Origin: Gracilaria domingensis | Taxonomy: Eukaryota; Rhodophyta; Florideophyceae; Gracilariales; Gracilariaceae | DNA: 33,249 nucleotides | Reading direction: 5' to 3' | Assembly: GCA_022539475.1 (NCBI GenBank) | Contig: VCMS01000429.1 | Location: forward strand, 1 to 33,249 | Notes under the pieces: model-generated | The model's database searches: none | Seen by the model: only the letters and a program-made list of their open reading frames with translations | What the model was told of the DNA's origin: nothing | Shown here: positions 1-7,566 of the stretch, piece after piece | Numbering within the stretch: position 1 is the stretch's first letter | Layout: each line of letters begins with the position of its first letter | Made by a program: the position numbers and the translations under genes

Positions 1-13
1 CCATGCGAAGGAT

Positions 14-448
14 ATGTTTGCAGACAAGATACACTCTATAGTTAGTGTGGTCGCCATTCTAATTGAAGATGTTGAGGGGGTGACGCCGGCAGACGTGGAT
101 CCTGCAGAAGTGACAGAAGTGTTGAAGGAGAGCCAACTGATTGGGACTGTGCAAGAGCGTCAGTACCTGAGATATGCCAATGTCGCCCTGCAACTCATGT
201 CTCGTGAGGGAATGCTGGCCCATTTCGAGGATATATGTGAGACTGTGAGTGACATAGGTCTCACACATCTGTCCCATACTCCGCTATATGTTTTGGATGC
301 CGAGGAGTTTTCCTTCATTCTTGATTGTCTTCAGATGTTTCTATTGAAGGGCAAGTCGACGAAGACAAAGCAATGGAAAGCTTTGAGGAGGTTCGAGGTT
401 TCTTTTATGATAGAGCAGTGTCTCTGTTCCGCGCGGCTAGAGCAGTGA
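14..448 (+). CDS. 5' reading-frame segment of the dioxygenase-like gene (partial)
   Basis: This frame is open back to the window edge (in-frame codons precede the ATG at 14), so the gene may start further left. The first ~105 residues look like real protein: alternating hydrophobic and acidic helices such as VVAILIEDVEG, TEVLKESQLIG and FSFILDCLQMFLL. After about position 345 the frame becomes unconvincing (basic, Trp/Cys scattered), while the frame one base back (325-2598) becomes protein-like. I read both as one gene joined by a frame switch between about 325 and 350, through a short intron, a 1-bp indel or a sequencing error. I could not pick a clear GT-AG pair or a classical slippery heptamer. 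No known domain was recognised in this segment. Confidence 0.5.
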   Translation: MFADKIHSIVSVVAILIEDVEGVTPADVDPAEVTEVLKESQLIGTVQERQYLRYANVALQLMSREGMLAHFEDICETVSDIGLTHLSHTPLYVLDAEEFSFILDCLQMFLLKGKSTKTKQWKALRRFEVSFMIEQCLCSARLEQ

Positions 449-2598
449 GGAATGAACTGAACGAGGAAGAGTCCATGGAAGTGTTTCTGAAACGCGAAGT
501 CAGTCTTTCTACTCCATCGAATGAAGATGACGTTGAAGACCCAGACAACAACGCAGCTGTGTATCAGTTCCTTTTGGGACAAGTTGTGAACTTCAACACT
601 TTGCCGCGTGTTCGGAGCAGGACGAACTCAATTAGAACTGCCACGACTTCCGTTCAGAATCGATTGCGGACGATGCTCAAGGTAATTCCGCCCCCTGCAC
701 CAGTGAAGCAGTCCGTGACAAAGAGGAGGACTCCCGCTGCTGCTGCTGCAACATCTGACAGTGAAGAAGGGGAGCCGCGAAGAAGTGCACGAGAACGGGC
801 GCAGGTGAGTTATAGGGAAATCGAACACGGCCGAAATCGAGGTGCCATAGAAGTTCTGGATAGCTCTGAAGAAGAACAGCGGGCTCCGCCGAGGAAGAAA
901 CGGAGAAAGACTTTCACACAACAGATGAGATCTACTCTGAACAGCATGACACCGGATGACCTGATGTCTCAACTAAATGAACATGTGCTGAGAGGAAGGT
1001 CGATGAAGGTTCAGTTCGTGGCATTGGGAGAGGGAGCGAATGCAGAGAACGCAGGCAGTTCTGCATTTGTGGATGACGAAGAGCTTCTTTCTGTGACAGT
1101 TCCACGGGTTGTCACCGTCGAGAAAGATGCTGCGCCAGACGATCAGCAAGAGACAGGTGGGGGGTCATTTGATGACGAGTTACCTGCAGCTCTTCCGGAA
1201 TCTGAGGAGCACGGACTTGTTCGAGGTGACCCATATGATGGCCCACTGAACCCATCATGGTGCGGGTATGCCAGGCTGAGACCGCAGGAATGGCAAGGGA
1301 AGAACGTAATTGAGCACAAGGACCCCTGGCTCAGAGTCATTCACTTGCCGAAGGGACATAGGTCGGAGCTGCTAAGTGTCTCGAATCTCAGAGATGTACA
1401 CCATCTTGTCTTTTGGCACGCTGCAAGGGCTGAACATCGCCTACGGGCGGAGACATTTGGTACGCAGTATCCTCGTACTCGACCGACAGGTATGGATGAT
1501 GAAGAGGTGCTGTGGGTTGCTGCGAAGGAGCATGACGAATTTGGGCAAATGTTCTTCGCCCGAATGCAAGCTGAGCTAAGGCAGAATGGATATTGCGTGC
1601 TTGATGGCTTTGCGACGGATAATGGTGTCCCTAAATGGGAGGAGTTGGAAGAAGTTCGGGAGTTCGGAGATGTGTCGGGGAAGTTGGTGGACTTCTTCGA
1701 GAATGAGTATGGAGCGATGCCGGATATACGGAAAGGAGAGGAACAGAAGTCGTTTGTTCAAATAATCAACGATGATGAAGGATGGAAGGACGGTAGCGAT
1801 GGACCATTTGAGGGGAGAGTGATGTCGACACGTTGGGGTACGGTGGAGAAGCCGGAGGATAATGAGGAGCTCAGGTGGGTTGTAAGGTCGCGTGCTTTAC
1901 TTGATGTTCGAATGGGTACAATTGCTGCGGCTTTGGGACTATGGGACAATGAAAGGGAAGCTGTGAAGATGTACACTCCGAAAACTGGTGGTCGATTTCT
2001 GGGGACGACGAGAAAGTGCAAGCGCCAGACGCTGCACACCGACTTCAGTGGTCTGGTTACGAAGGAAACAATGAATACTGGCAACCCCGGATACTTTGTA
2101 ATGGCCTCTGGGAAAGAGGGCTTTCCTCTCTGGGTGAGCGCTGGAAGCCATCAACTGGTGGGGATGAACAACCAACAGTTGCGAGTGATGTCGGAGGTGT
2201 ATCCAGCGAAGAAGATAATCATCCCACCGTACTCTGTATTCGTGGGCCGCGGTGATGTGACACATGCTGGAGCAAGTGGGAAGGACAAGGTGGATAGGCC
2301 CGAGTCTATGGATTTGCTGGTTAGATACCACATGTACATGGTACCAGAGGGCTACGCACTACCTGATGCTGTTCATCGGGTGCGGGATTTCCGACCCACG
2401 TTTGTCAATGGTGACGAGGAGGAGGAGGCGGAGGATGAACTGTTGTCCGATAAGGAGGGTGGGGCGGTTGACATGGACGAAGACCAAGTGGTCGTGGAGA
2501 TTGGTGTGGAAGCGGACGCCGGTAGAACCGAAGTGCTCGAGAGTAGTAGTGATGACGATTTGCCAATAATGAGGCTGCGAGCGCCTCGAAGTGGATGA
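325..2598 (+). CDS. Putative Fe(II)/2-oxoglutarate dioxygenase-like nuclear protein
   Basis: The open frame is 757 codons, but codon 325 is TTG and the first ATG is at 373, so the true N-terminus probably comes from the overlapping upstream frame. Residues ~130-200 are low complexity: an Ala run, an acidic patch and a basic PPRKKRRK cluster (188-195) typical of a nuclear localisation signal. The C-terminal half resembles the phytanoyl-CoA-dioxygenase type of double-stranded beta-helix. It begins with NGYCVLDGF (from 421), has an HxD pair in LHTDFSG (H571, D573), a distal His in DVTHAG (H647), and an Arg in VRYH (R667) that could bind 2-oxoglutarate. Metal-ligand order and spacing fit the family, although the H-to-R gap of 20 residues is longer than usual. 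The C-terminus is very acidic. Substrate is unknown. Such proteins occur both as host enzymes and as transposon passengers, and the context does not decide. Confidence 0.6.
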   Translation: MSSDVSIEGQVDEDKAMESFEEVRGFFYDRAVSLFRAARAVRNELNEEESMEVFLKREVSLSTPSNEDDVEDPDNNAAVYQFLLGQVVNFNTLPRVRSRTNSIRTATTSVQNRLRTMLKVIPPPAPVKQSVTKRRTPAAAAATSDSEEGEPRRSARERAQVSYREIEHGRNRGAIEVLDSSEEEQRAPPRKKRRKTFTQQMRSTLNSMTPDDLMSQLNEHVLRGRSMKVQFVALGEGANAENAGSSAFVDDEELLSVTVPRVVTVEKDAAPDDQQETGGGSFDDELPAALPESEEHGLVRGDPYDGPLNPSWCGYARLRPQEWQGKNVIEHKDPWLRVIHLPKGHRSELLSVSNLRDVHHLVFWHAARAEHRLRAETFGTQYPRTRPTGMDDEEVLWVAAKEHDEFGQMFFARMQAELRQNGYCVLDGFATDNGVPKWEELEEVREFGDVSGKLVDFFENEYGAMPDIRKGEEQKSFVQIINDDEGWKDGSDGPFEGRVMSTRWGTVEKPEDNEELRWVVRSRALLDVRMGTIAAALGLWDNEREAVKMYTPKTGGRFLGTTRKCKRQTLHTDFSGLVTKETMNTGNPGYFVMASGKEGFPLWVSAGSHQLVGMNNQQLRVMSEVYPAKKIIIPPYSVFVGRGDVTHAGASGKDKVDRPESMDLLVRYHMYMVPEGYALPDAVHRVRDFRPTFVNGDEEEEAEDELLSDKEGGAVDMDEDQVVVEIGVEADAGRTEVLESSSDDDLPIMRLRAPRSG

Positions 2599-2898
2599 GA
2601 ATGAGATGATTAGTAAATTATGTGTGTCTTGCGAGTATTAAGAGTAGTATACTATTACAAGGCTATACATATGAACATAGAAAAGGTGCGGCAGGCTGGT
2701 AATTGAACACATGTCAAACGTCTTTGGTCCAGTTGCGTCTAATTGCAACATGCCAAATGCTCGGTATCGTTAACATCATTGGTGGCACCATTCAATTCGC
2801 AATTGAACATGTAGCGTCCTAACACTTCTGAAACTGCACTTAAGGTTGCTTTTAAGAGAAGTATATGCAGGTCCTGTCTATGCGGTACTTGTGGCAGT
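2599..2898. other. Intergenic spacer
   Basis: This is moderately AT-rich spacer between the dioxygenase-like gene and the degenerate HAD paralogue. I see no convincing ORF or RNA gene. It lies outside the demonstrable part of the inverted repeat, because its mirror would fall beyond the right edge of the window. Confidence 0.5.
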
Positions 2899-3714
2899 AT
2901 GGTGACTGTATCAGGAAAAATGGCAGAGGAACAGAGAGACTTGGCGGAAATTTCACCAAATACCTTGTCTAAGTTCATATATGCCAATGGTTACGGTATA
3001 TTAAGTTCCGTTGATGGAACGTTGAGAAGAGAAGGAGAGTCAATTCCAGAAGAAGTTGTGAAGTGTATGAAGTTCATTGACGAACGTGTTGGTTTCGGAC
3101 TTGTCACAGGGGGTGATGTGGGCGACGTGGAGGGGAAAATGGAAGGACTCGGAGACTATAAGTTTGGTGTCTCGGCGAATCATGGAGCTTTCCTGCGTTT
3201 CTCTGACGAGAGGGAAATTAAGGGTGCATTCAATGATCACACCCTTGACCACACTGTTGACGGACTACTGTTCCTGGCAAGGGATTTGAATAGGAGGCAT
3301 GGTATTGTGAATGATGATGACAAGGGGTTCGTGGAGACCAGAAGTGATAGTGGCCTTCCCAATTTCGTGTACAACAAACTGTGGCAGTGGAAAGAAGAAG
3401 TGGATTCTGCTATTGGGGACCTGTTGCAGAAGATGGATGCGTTTGTTATCTATCCCGGCGATAAAAGTTGCGAAATTGTGGACAAGCGATACACAAAAGG
3501 AAGCGGAGGAGAAAATCTTGTGGATAATGAACCGAGATTTATTGATACGGATGACGTCGTGACGTTCGGAAGTGCTTTGAGCGACGGGCCTTTGCATGAG
3601 ATAGGCGTGTACGGCGTTCACGTCAAAGAAGATTGTATCCCGGGTGGAGTACACAACCTGTTCGAAAGCGTGGAGGATGTACATTCGACAATTATGTTGG
3701 TGGCTCTGTTGTGA
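2899..3714 (+). CDS. Degenerate HAD-phosphatase-like protein (pseudoenzyme; C-terminus lost by frameshift)
   Basis: The 271-residue product is a clear paralogue of the convergent HAD protein at 3813-4685, sharing GYxxxSxVDGTL, VKCMKxIxxRVGFG, DSGLPNF and DGPLxE blocks. HAD phosphatases need an Asp nucleophile in motif I (DxDGT). Here the block reads SSVDGTL, so the nucleophile position is Ser37 while the second Asp (D39) remains. The TGR of motif II has become TGG (G72), and the ND pair of motif IV has become SD (D229 kept). The product is therefore unlikely to be a working phosphatase and may be a pseudoenzyme or a decaying gene. The right-arm copy reads on through LLYGYEEKQ to a C-terminus 22 residues longer. 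Here one extra G (TTGTGAC against TTGTAC) creates an immediate stop. Its 5' third lies outside the part of the repeat that can be compared. Confidence 0.75.
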   Translation: MVTVSGKMAEEQRDLAEISPNTLSKFIYANGYGILSSVDGTLRREGESIPEEVVKCMKFIDERVGFGLVTGGDVGDVEGKMEGLGDYKFGVSANHGAFLRFSDEREIKGAFNDHTLDHTVDGLLFLARDLNRRHGIVNDDDKGFVETRSDSGLPNFVYNKLWQWKEEVDSAIGDLLQKMDAFVIYPGDKSCEIVDKRYTKGSGGENLVDNEPRFIDTDDVVTFGSALSDGPLHEIGVYGVHVKEDCIPGGVHNLFESVEDVHSTIMLVALL

Positions 3715-3786
3715 CGGCTACGAGGAAAAGCAGCACGAGAAAAACCACCATGAATCATAGAAGGGTATTGAGATATATACGACACT

Positions 3787-3792
3787 TTTATT
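3787..3792 (-). promoter_or_regulatory. Candidate polyadenylation signal AATAAA
   Basis: AATAAA on the minus strand lies 21 bases past the stop of the HAD gene at 3813-4685 and is retained in the right arm (32577-32582, plus strand). Position and conservation are suitable for mRNA 3'-end formation; this is inference from the motif only. Confidence 0.35.
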
Positions 3793-3812
3793 ACTGAGAT
3801 CTCATATCATAG

Positions 3813-4685
3813 CTAAGTATTACAGGCATCGTAGCACTGGAAACAAATTCCAAGAGCATTTCTAAACCATTGACACTTGCATTTTCTGTACCCGTACAGT
3901 TCTGCCACCCTTCTGATGGTCTCATGCACGTCCTCCACGCCATCAACAAGATATGTTACCGCTGCTGGATGGTCTTCTCCCTTCACATGAACTGCCAGGG
4001 TTGCCATTTCATATAGAGGGCCATCATTGGAAGCATTCCCGAAAGCAACGATTAAATGTGTGTCGAACTGGGGGTCGTTTTCAACCAAGGCTAGCGCCCC
4101 ACTATTTTTCGTGAAACGAATGTCCCCTATGTCACAGTTTTCATCTTGAGGGTACGCAACCAGGTTCGGAAAGGATGTCAACACTTTTGAAATACCGGAG
4201 TTAACTTCTGTTTTCCACTTCGACAGTCCATTGTACGTGAAGTTAGGGAGTCCACTGTCTTTTCTAGTGCTCACCACTGCTTGTTGACGCTCTTCGTGAA
4301 GTCCGTGCGATTCATTTAAGGAGAGTGCAAGTCTCTCAAGTTCGGCTGCACATCTTTCGTAACCTTCCCTGTCAAGGTCCTGATCAATTTCGGTACCATT
4401 GGATAATCTCACCCGTGCGCCTTGGTTTCCAGAGATGCCAAAAGTGTAGCCACCCAGGTGCTCCATGAAACTCTCGGCATCCTCTATATCTCGCCCAGTA
4501 GCAATTCCGAAACCAACGCGTGCGTTGATGTACTTCATGCATTTGACTGTTTCGGCAGGAATGTTCTCCCCAGCTCTTTTCAGAGTACCGTCAACATCAC
4601 TAATCACGGCGTAGCCATTTTCGAATATTTCGTTAGCCAGCTGCTGAGGAGTTACTTCTTGGGCTCTAACTTCTGAGTTATACAT
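3813..4685 (-). CDS. HAD-superfamily phosphatase, trehalose-phosphatase-like (left copy)
   Basis: The ATG at 4685 gives 290 residues. The open frame extends upstream only through a TTG codon, and the right copy starts identically at its ATG, so this start is preferred. HAD motif I is SDVDGTL (D30 nucleophile, D32 acid/base), motif II is ATGRD (T63, R65), and motif IV is GNASNDGP (N220, D221). The C-terminal block with AVHVKGED...VDGVEDV resembles the end of trehalose-6-phosphate phosphatases (OtsB type) more than sucrose phosphatases, but the usual GDxxTDE is replaced by GNxSND, so the substrate is uncertain. A sugar phosphate is the likely class. The last 22 residues are cysteine-rich (C269, C271, C281, C284, C288). 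No signal peptide or membrane segment is evident. It lies tail to tail with its degenerate paralogue, 98 bp apart. Confidence 0.75.
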   Translation of the reverse strand: MYNSEVRAQEVTPQQLANEIFENGYAVISDVDGTLKRAGENIPAETVKCMKYINARVGFGIATGRDIEDAESFMEHLGGYTFGISGNQGARVRLSNGTEIDQDLDREGYERCAAELERLALSLNESHGLHEERQQAVVSTRKDSGLPNFTYNGLSKWKTEVNSGISKVLTSFPNLVAYPQDENCDIGDIRFTKNSGALALVENDPQFDTHLIVAFGNASNDGPLYEMATLAVHVKGEDHPAAVTYLVDGVEDVHETIRRVAELYGYRKCKCQWFRNALGICFQCYDACNT

Positions 4686-5318
4686 GTTTTGAAAGCTTTC
4701 GAAAGGGTTCGTTTTGCAATTGGGTATGGGTATACGAATGAGAAGGATGTGATTGATGTTCACAAGGTGTTTCGTAGTATACAAAGAGTCTAAGAACGAC
4801 CAGATACGGGTATTGTAGTACTGTTTTAAAACGTTACTAGGAGGAGAAGTTTTTGCATCGATTTGAAGTAAAGAAAGGATGATTTAGTCATAAATTATAT
4901 GTACGGGTTCAAGTGGGTAAAGAAAACTGTAAATATCTTTAACATGAGCTTAGAAATCAAGAAGAGTAAAACAACCTCCATTATGGGTTGAAACCCATAA
5001 AAGGTTTACCTTACTTTATACGGGTGCCCCAAGTAATGCAAACGCTTAGTTCTTCAGAAATATCACAATTTTTGTACTTGTTTCGTTACTAGTATCGTGC
5101 ACTTTAATGATATGGAATGACCATTTTCTATCTAGCAAAGTCTTAGCGAAGTATTAGTGATAAGGGATGTAGGATTTAAAGGGGCATATTTGAACCACAG
5201 AAGGACGAACAATATAAGTAATGTAATAGGAACAGGTCATTTCGATAAAGTAACTTTTATGTTTAACTATCTCTAAAAGGTTTACAACACCGAAAAGTCA
5301 TGTGTTCTAACCTCAAAG
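4686..5318. other. AT-rich intergenic spacer with a conserved palindrome
   Basis: No gene is seen. This separates the 5' end of the HAD gene from the 3' end of the reductase-like gene. It contains a hairpin at 4981-5000 (TTATGGGTT, GA loop, AACCCATAA) preserved at 31370-31389, and TATA-like sequence about 90 bases upstream of the HAD start (TTTGTATA here, TTTTTATA in the right arm). The whole spacer is present in the other arm with few changes. Confidence 0.5.
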
Positions 5319-6215
5319 CTAGGGGAATGGGGAGGGGGATAACTTTTCCTTAACAACGTTGACGTAGTTTGTATGAAAAGGAGCGGGGTCACCGCCTACA
5401 ATGTTTCGTTCTTGGCGGGAAAAGTCGTAGAAGTACGCGTTCCTAAACTGAAAGTCGGAGAAAGAAGTAGGGAAGCCAATGAGAGTTTTCCCATATGCAA
5501 GAAGTCGCCCAACGGTCTCTTCCAGGTTGAAAGTAGTACCTGTCTTAAGCGAAACTATCTTCAACAGCTCTTTCATTATTGTGAGCACAACCGTACTGCA
5601 CTCCGTAGCGACTACGTCCATAGGAATGAGACCTCTTGAGGCCCCGACGATGTTGAACGCTGATAGCCACACGAGCTTCTCATAATAGCTTACGAGAAAT
5701 GTGTCTTCGTCGACAACCCCGCAAGTGAGACCCATAGACCTAAACCTGTCTGCAACGTTGGAGGCCCACTTTCCTGTTGCGACAGTGAGACCATCCGGAC
5801 TTTGAGGAGTGACACCATCCTGCGGAGCTGCGTTTCTTGAGGGGACACCAACGTATAGGACAACTTTTGAACATGTGTCCACACCGAGCTTCGAAACCAA
5901 TGGTATGATGTCTCCATTCTGGAAGAAAACGAGATTCTCTCTGAGCGAATAAGGGCAAGCCTGAATTACGGTCTCCAGGGTGTTCGTTCTTCCACAAACT
6001 AGTAACGGTACATCAGAAAGATGAGAGGTAGCAGCCATGCTGCAGAATTCGTGTGCGGAAATGACCGTATCTTCTTCGTTCGCCAGCATGGTACCTATAC
6101 GCCCCCTTCCAACAATAACGGCCCGAGTCCTTCGGGCGGGAGATGAGACCTGAGGGACGTCAGAGTATCTGGGACTCGGAGGCGGAGTCGGAGGCATGTC
6201 GGACTGGGAGTTCAT
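5319..6215 (-). CDS. Ketopantoate-reductase-like (PanE/ApbA fold) protein, left copy
   Basis: The chosen ATG (6215) gives 298 residues, close to the ~300 of bacterial 2-dehydropantoate 2-reductases. The frame runs further upstream but that stretch is Ser/Tyr-rich, has no domain and looks like 5'UTR. After a Pro/Ser-rich leader, AVIVGRGRIG carries the GxGxxG nucleotide-binding loop (36-41). Then come CGRTNTLE, VFFQNGD (the QNG strand-turn typical of the family), and EKLVWLSAFN, whose K...N spacing of eight matches the catalytic Lys and following Asn of PanE (KLAVNCVIN). The family reduces ketopantoate with NADPH in pantothenate synthesis. Many eukaryotic relatives act on other 2-oxo acids, so the substrate is unassigned. 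A nonsense change relative to the right copy (CAG to TAG) removes the last two residues, probably without effect. Confidence 0.65.
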   Translation of the reverse strand: MNSQSDMPPTPPPSPRYSDVPQVSSPARRTRAVIVGRGRIGTMLANEEDTVISAHEFCSMAATSHLSDVPLLVCGRTNTLETVIQACPYSLRENLVFFQNGDIIPLVSKLGVDTCSKVVLYVGVPSRNAAPQDGVTPQSPDGLTVATGKWASNVADRFRSMGLTCGVVDEDTFLVSYYEKLVWLSAFNIVGASRGLIPMDVVATECSTVVLTIMKELLKIVSLKTGTTFNLEETVGRLLAYGKTLIGFPTSFSDFQFRNAYFYDFSRQERNIVGGDPAPFHTNYVNVVKEKLSPSPFP

Positions 6216-6612
6216 TGCAAGTGTTCGATTGTTTTTGTGTGACGATAAAAAGGGAAGATGGGGCGGAGAACTGCTGGGGTAAAGAGTGATACGTAAGTAC
6301 AAACGGTTGGGAAGCGCAGAACGGGAACATGGTTCACTTTGTGAAAGTGAGCGAAATGTATGATATGTGATTGTACTGAATGAATGATAGGGCTTGTATG
6401 AGACGACAGGCCACAAAGTGTGATGATGTTTTATGAAAGGTAGGTGGAAGAGTAGAAAGTGTGCAATGAATGAAACTGATTTCGAACCTGAGTTGTAAAG
6501 TAGTTGTAAAGTACGAGTTACGGGGAGCTTGAATACAGGATGAAAGGAGCCATTTTGGCTTCATAAATGAGGTGAACGGGTTTTATAGCTTCACTCGGAT
6601 TGCCATAATTAA
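6216..6612. other. Divergent spacer between reductase-like gene and epimerase fragment
   Basis: This holds the probable 5'UTR/promoter of the minus-strand reductase-like gene. I searched it by eye for the missing N-terminal half of the epimerase (HxDxMDG-type blocks) in the plus-strand frames and found none. Confidence 0.45.
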
Positions 6613-6933
6613 AAGAATGGAGTTGGATTGCGCCCGAATACGTCTATAAAGGTCGTAGAAGCACTTATGAAGGAAGGAGTTGTAGACATGTTATTGTTGA
6701 TGACGGTGGAGCCAGGGTTTGGAGGACAGGCATTTATGGAGGGTGTTCTTGATAAGGTGCGACATGCAAGGGAGTTGTACCCAAGAATAGGGATACAGGT
6801 GGATGGAGGTATTGGACTGAGTACTGTGAAAGCAGTAGTGAAGGCCGGTGCAAACATTTCAGTTGCAGGATCTCCCATCTTTGGCTCGAGTAACCCAGCT
6901 CATGTCATAGCTGGTTTTCGAAAGGTTGGTTAG
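6613..6933 (+). pseudogene. Ribulose-phosphate 3-epimerase, C-terminal fragment (left copy)
   Basis: The frame opens after a stop at 6610-6612 and has no ATG at the domain edge. It encodes the last ~106 residues of a D-ribulose-5-phosphate 3-epimerase (pentose phosphate/Calvin cycle, TIM barrel). Recognisable blocks are GVGLRPNTS, VDMLLLMTVEPGFGGQ, GIQVDGGIG (with the second catalytic Asp) and ISVAGSPIFG (phosphate site). A complete enzyme is about 220-240 residues. The N-terminal half, with the first metal and catalytic residues, is absent in both arms, so truncation predates the duplication. A 3' splice site just before (TTAAAAG) cannot be excluded, in which case the missing exon should lie upstream, but none was seen. 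This copy has P where the family and the right copy have A (AGSAIF), consistent with relaxed constraint. Confidence 0.75.
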
Positions 6934-7000
6934 AGATAGTAGCATAAATTTATTGTTTATTACATTGTTACCTTTACGTGTTATCACGACTATATTCTCC

Positions 7001-7333
7001 GTCTCCATTGGAGATGTATTTCTCTTGTATGACAACCGGGAAAGGATGTGAGAGAACATAAATATATCCCCAGTGGACGCTGAGAGGGAGGATGAACTAC
7101 TCTACGTGCTATCATTGTTACCCATCCGGTGTCGAGTGGTGACATATTCTTTTTTTGTCACAACCCACAAAGGATGTGACGGAAGAAGAACATGCCCCCA
7201 GTCGAGACAGAGGGTGAGCAACTCTAAGTACAATCACTAGTCCCTAGCTTGCCTCCACTGGCAATATCTTCCTGTTTTGCTATAACCATCGAGTGGGGTT
7301 ATGGTGGAAGAGAAAAATATCGCCGGTCGAGGC
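7001..7333 (+). repeat. Tandem array of three ~80-nt foldback hairpins (left)
   Basis: Three units, at 7001-7080, 7129-7208 and 7251-7333 (centres ~125 bp apart), each fold into a long imperfect stem. The lower stem pairs blocks like GTGTCGAGTGG with CCCCAGTCGAGAC, and the apical stem pairs (T)CACAACC with GGATGTGA around a 6-8 nt loop. The units differ in primary sequence, but each keeps its own arm-to-arm complementarity. The array fills the space between the epimerase fragment and the coiled-coil gene and recurs in the right arm. It could be structured RNA, microRNA-like precursors or a degenerate foldback element. Confidence 0.7.
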
Positions 7334-7566
7334 GAGGTGGGTGGGGACTATGTGAAGAGGGGACAGAGAGATGGCGCTTAAATAGTGGAAGGTGCGGAGG
7401 TGTACAGTAGATGTTTTGGCGGGAAATGGGATGAGGGAAACAGGGACAATCATGGTGCTGGATATAGCCCGTGTGGTTGGACAGTGGGGGTGGACAGCAC
7501 AGTTTAGCTCGATTGCACTGTATCGCAGCGGAAACTTCGATCCAACTACTACTTCTTTTTCTGAAG

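Noticed and set aside
14..2598. TET/JBP-type nucleic acid oxygenase
   Set aside because: An HxD pair and a distal His are present, but the surrounding blocks look more like the phytanoyl-CoA dioxygenase group, and I see no TET/JBP-specific sequence.
7001..7333. Possible CRISPR-like array
   Set aside because: There are only three units of ~80 nt, diverged in sequence, with long foldback stems and no short identical repeats. The DNA is eukaryotic and has no cas genes.
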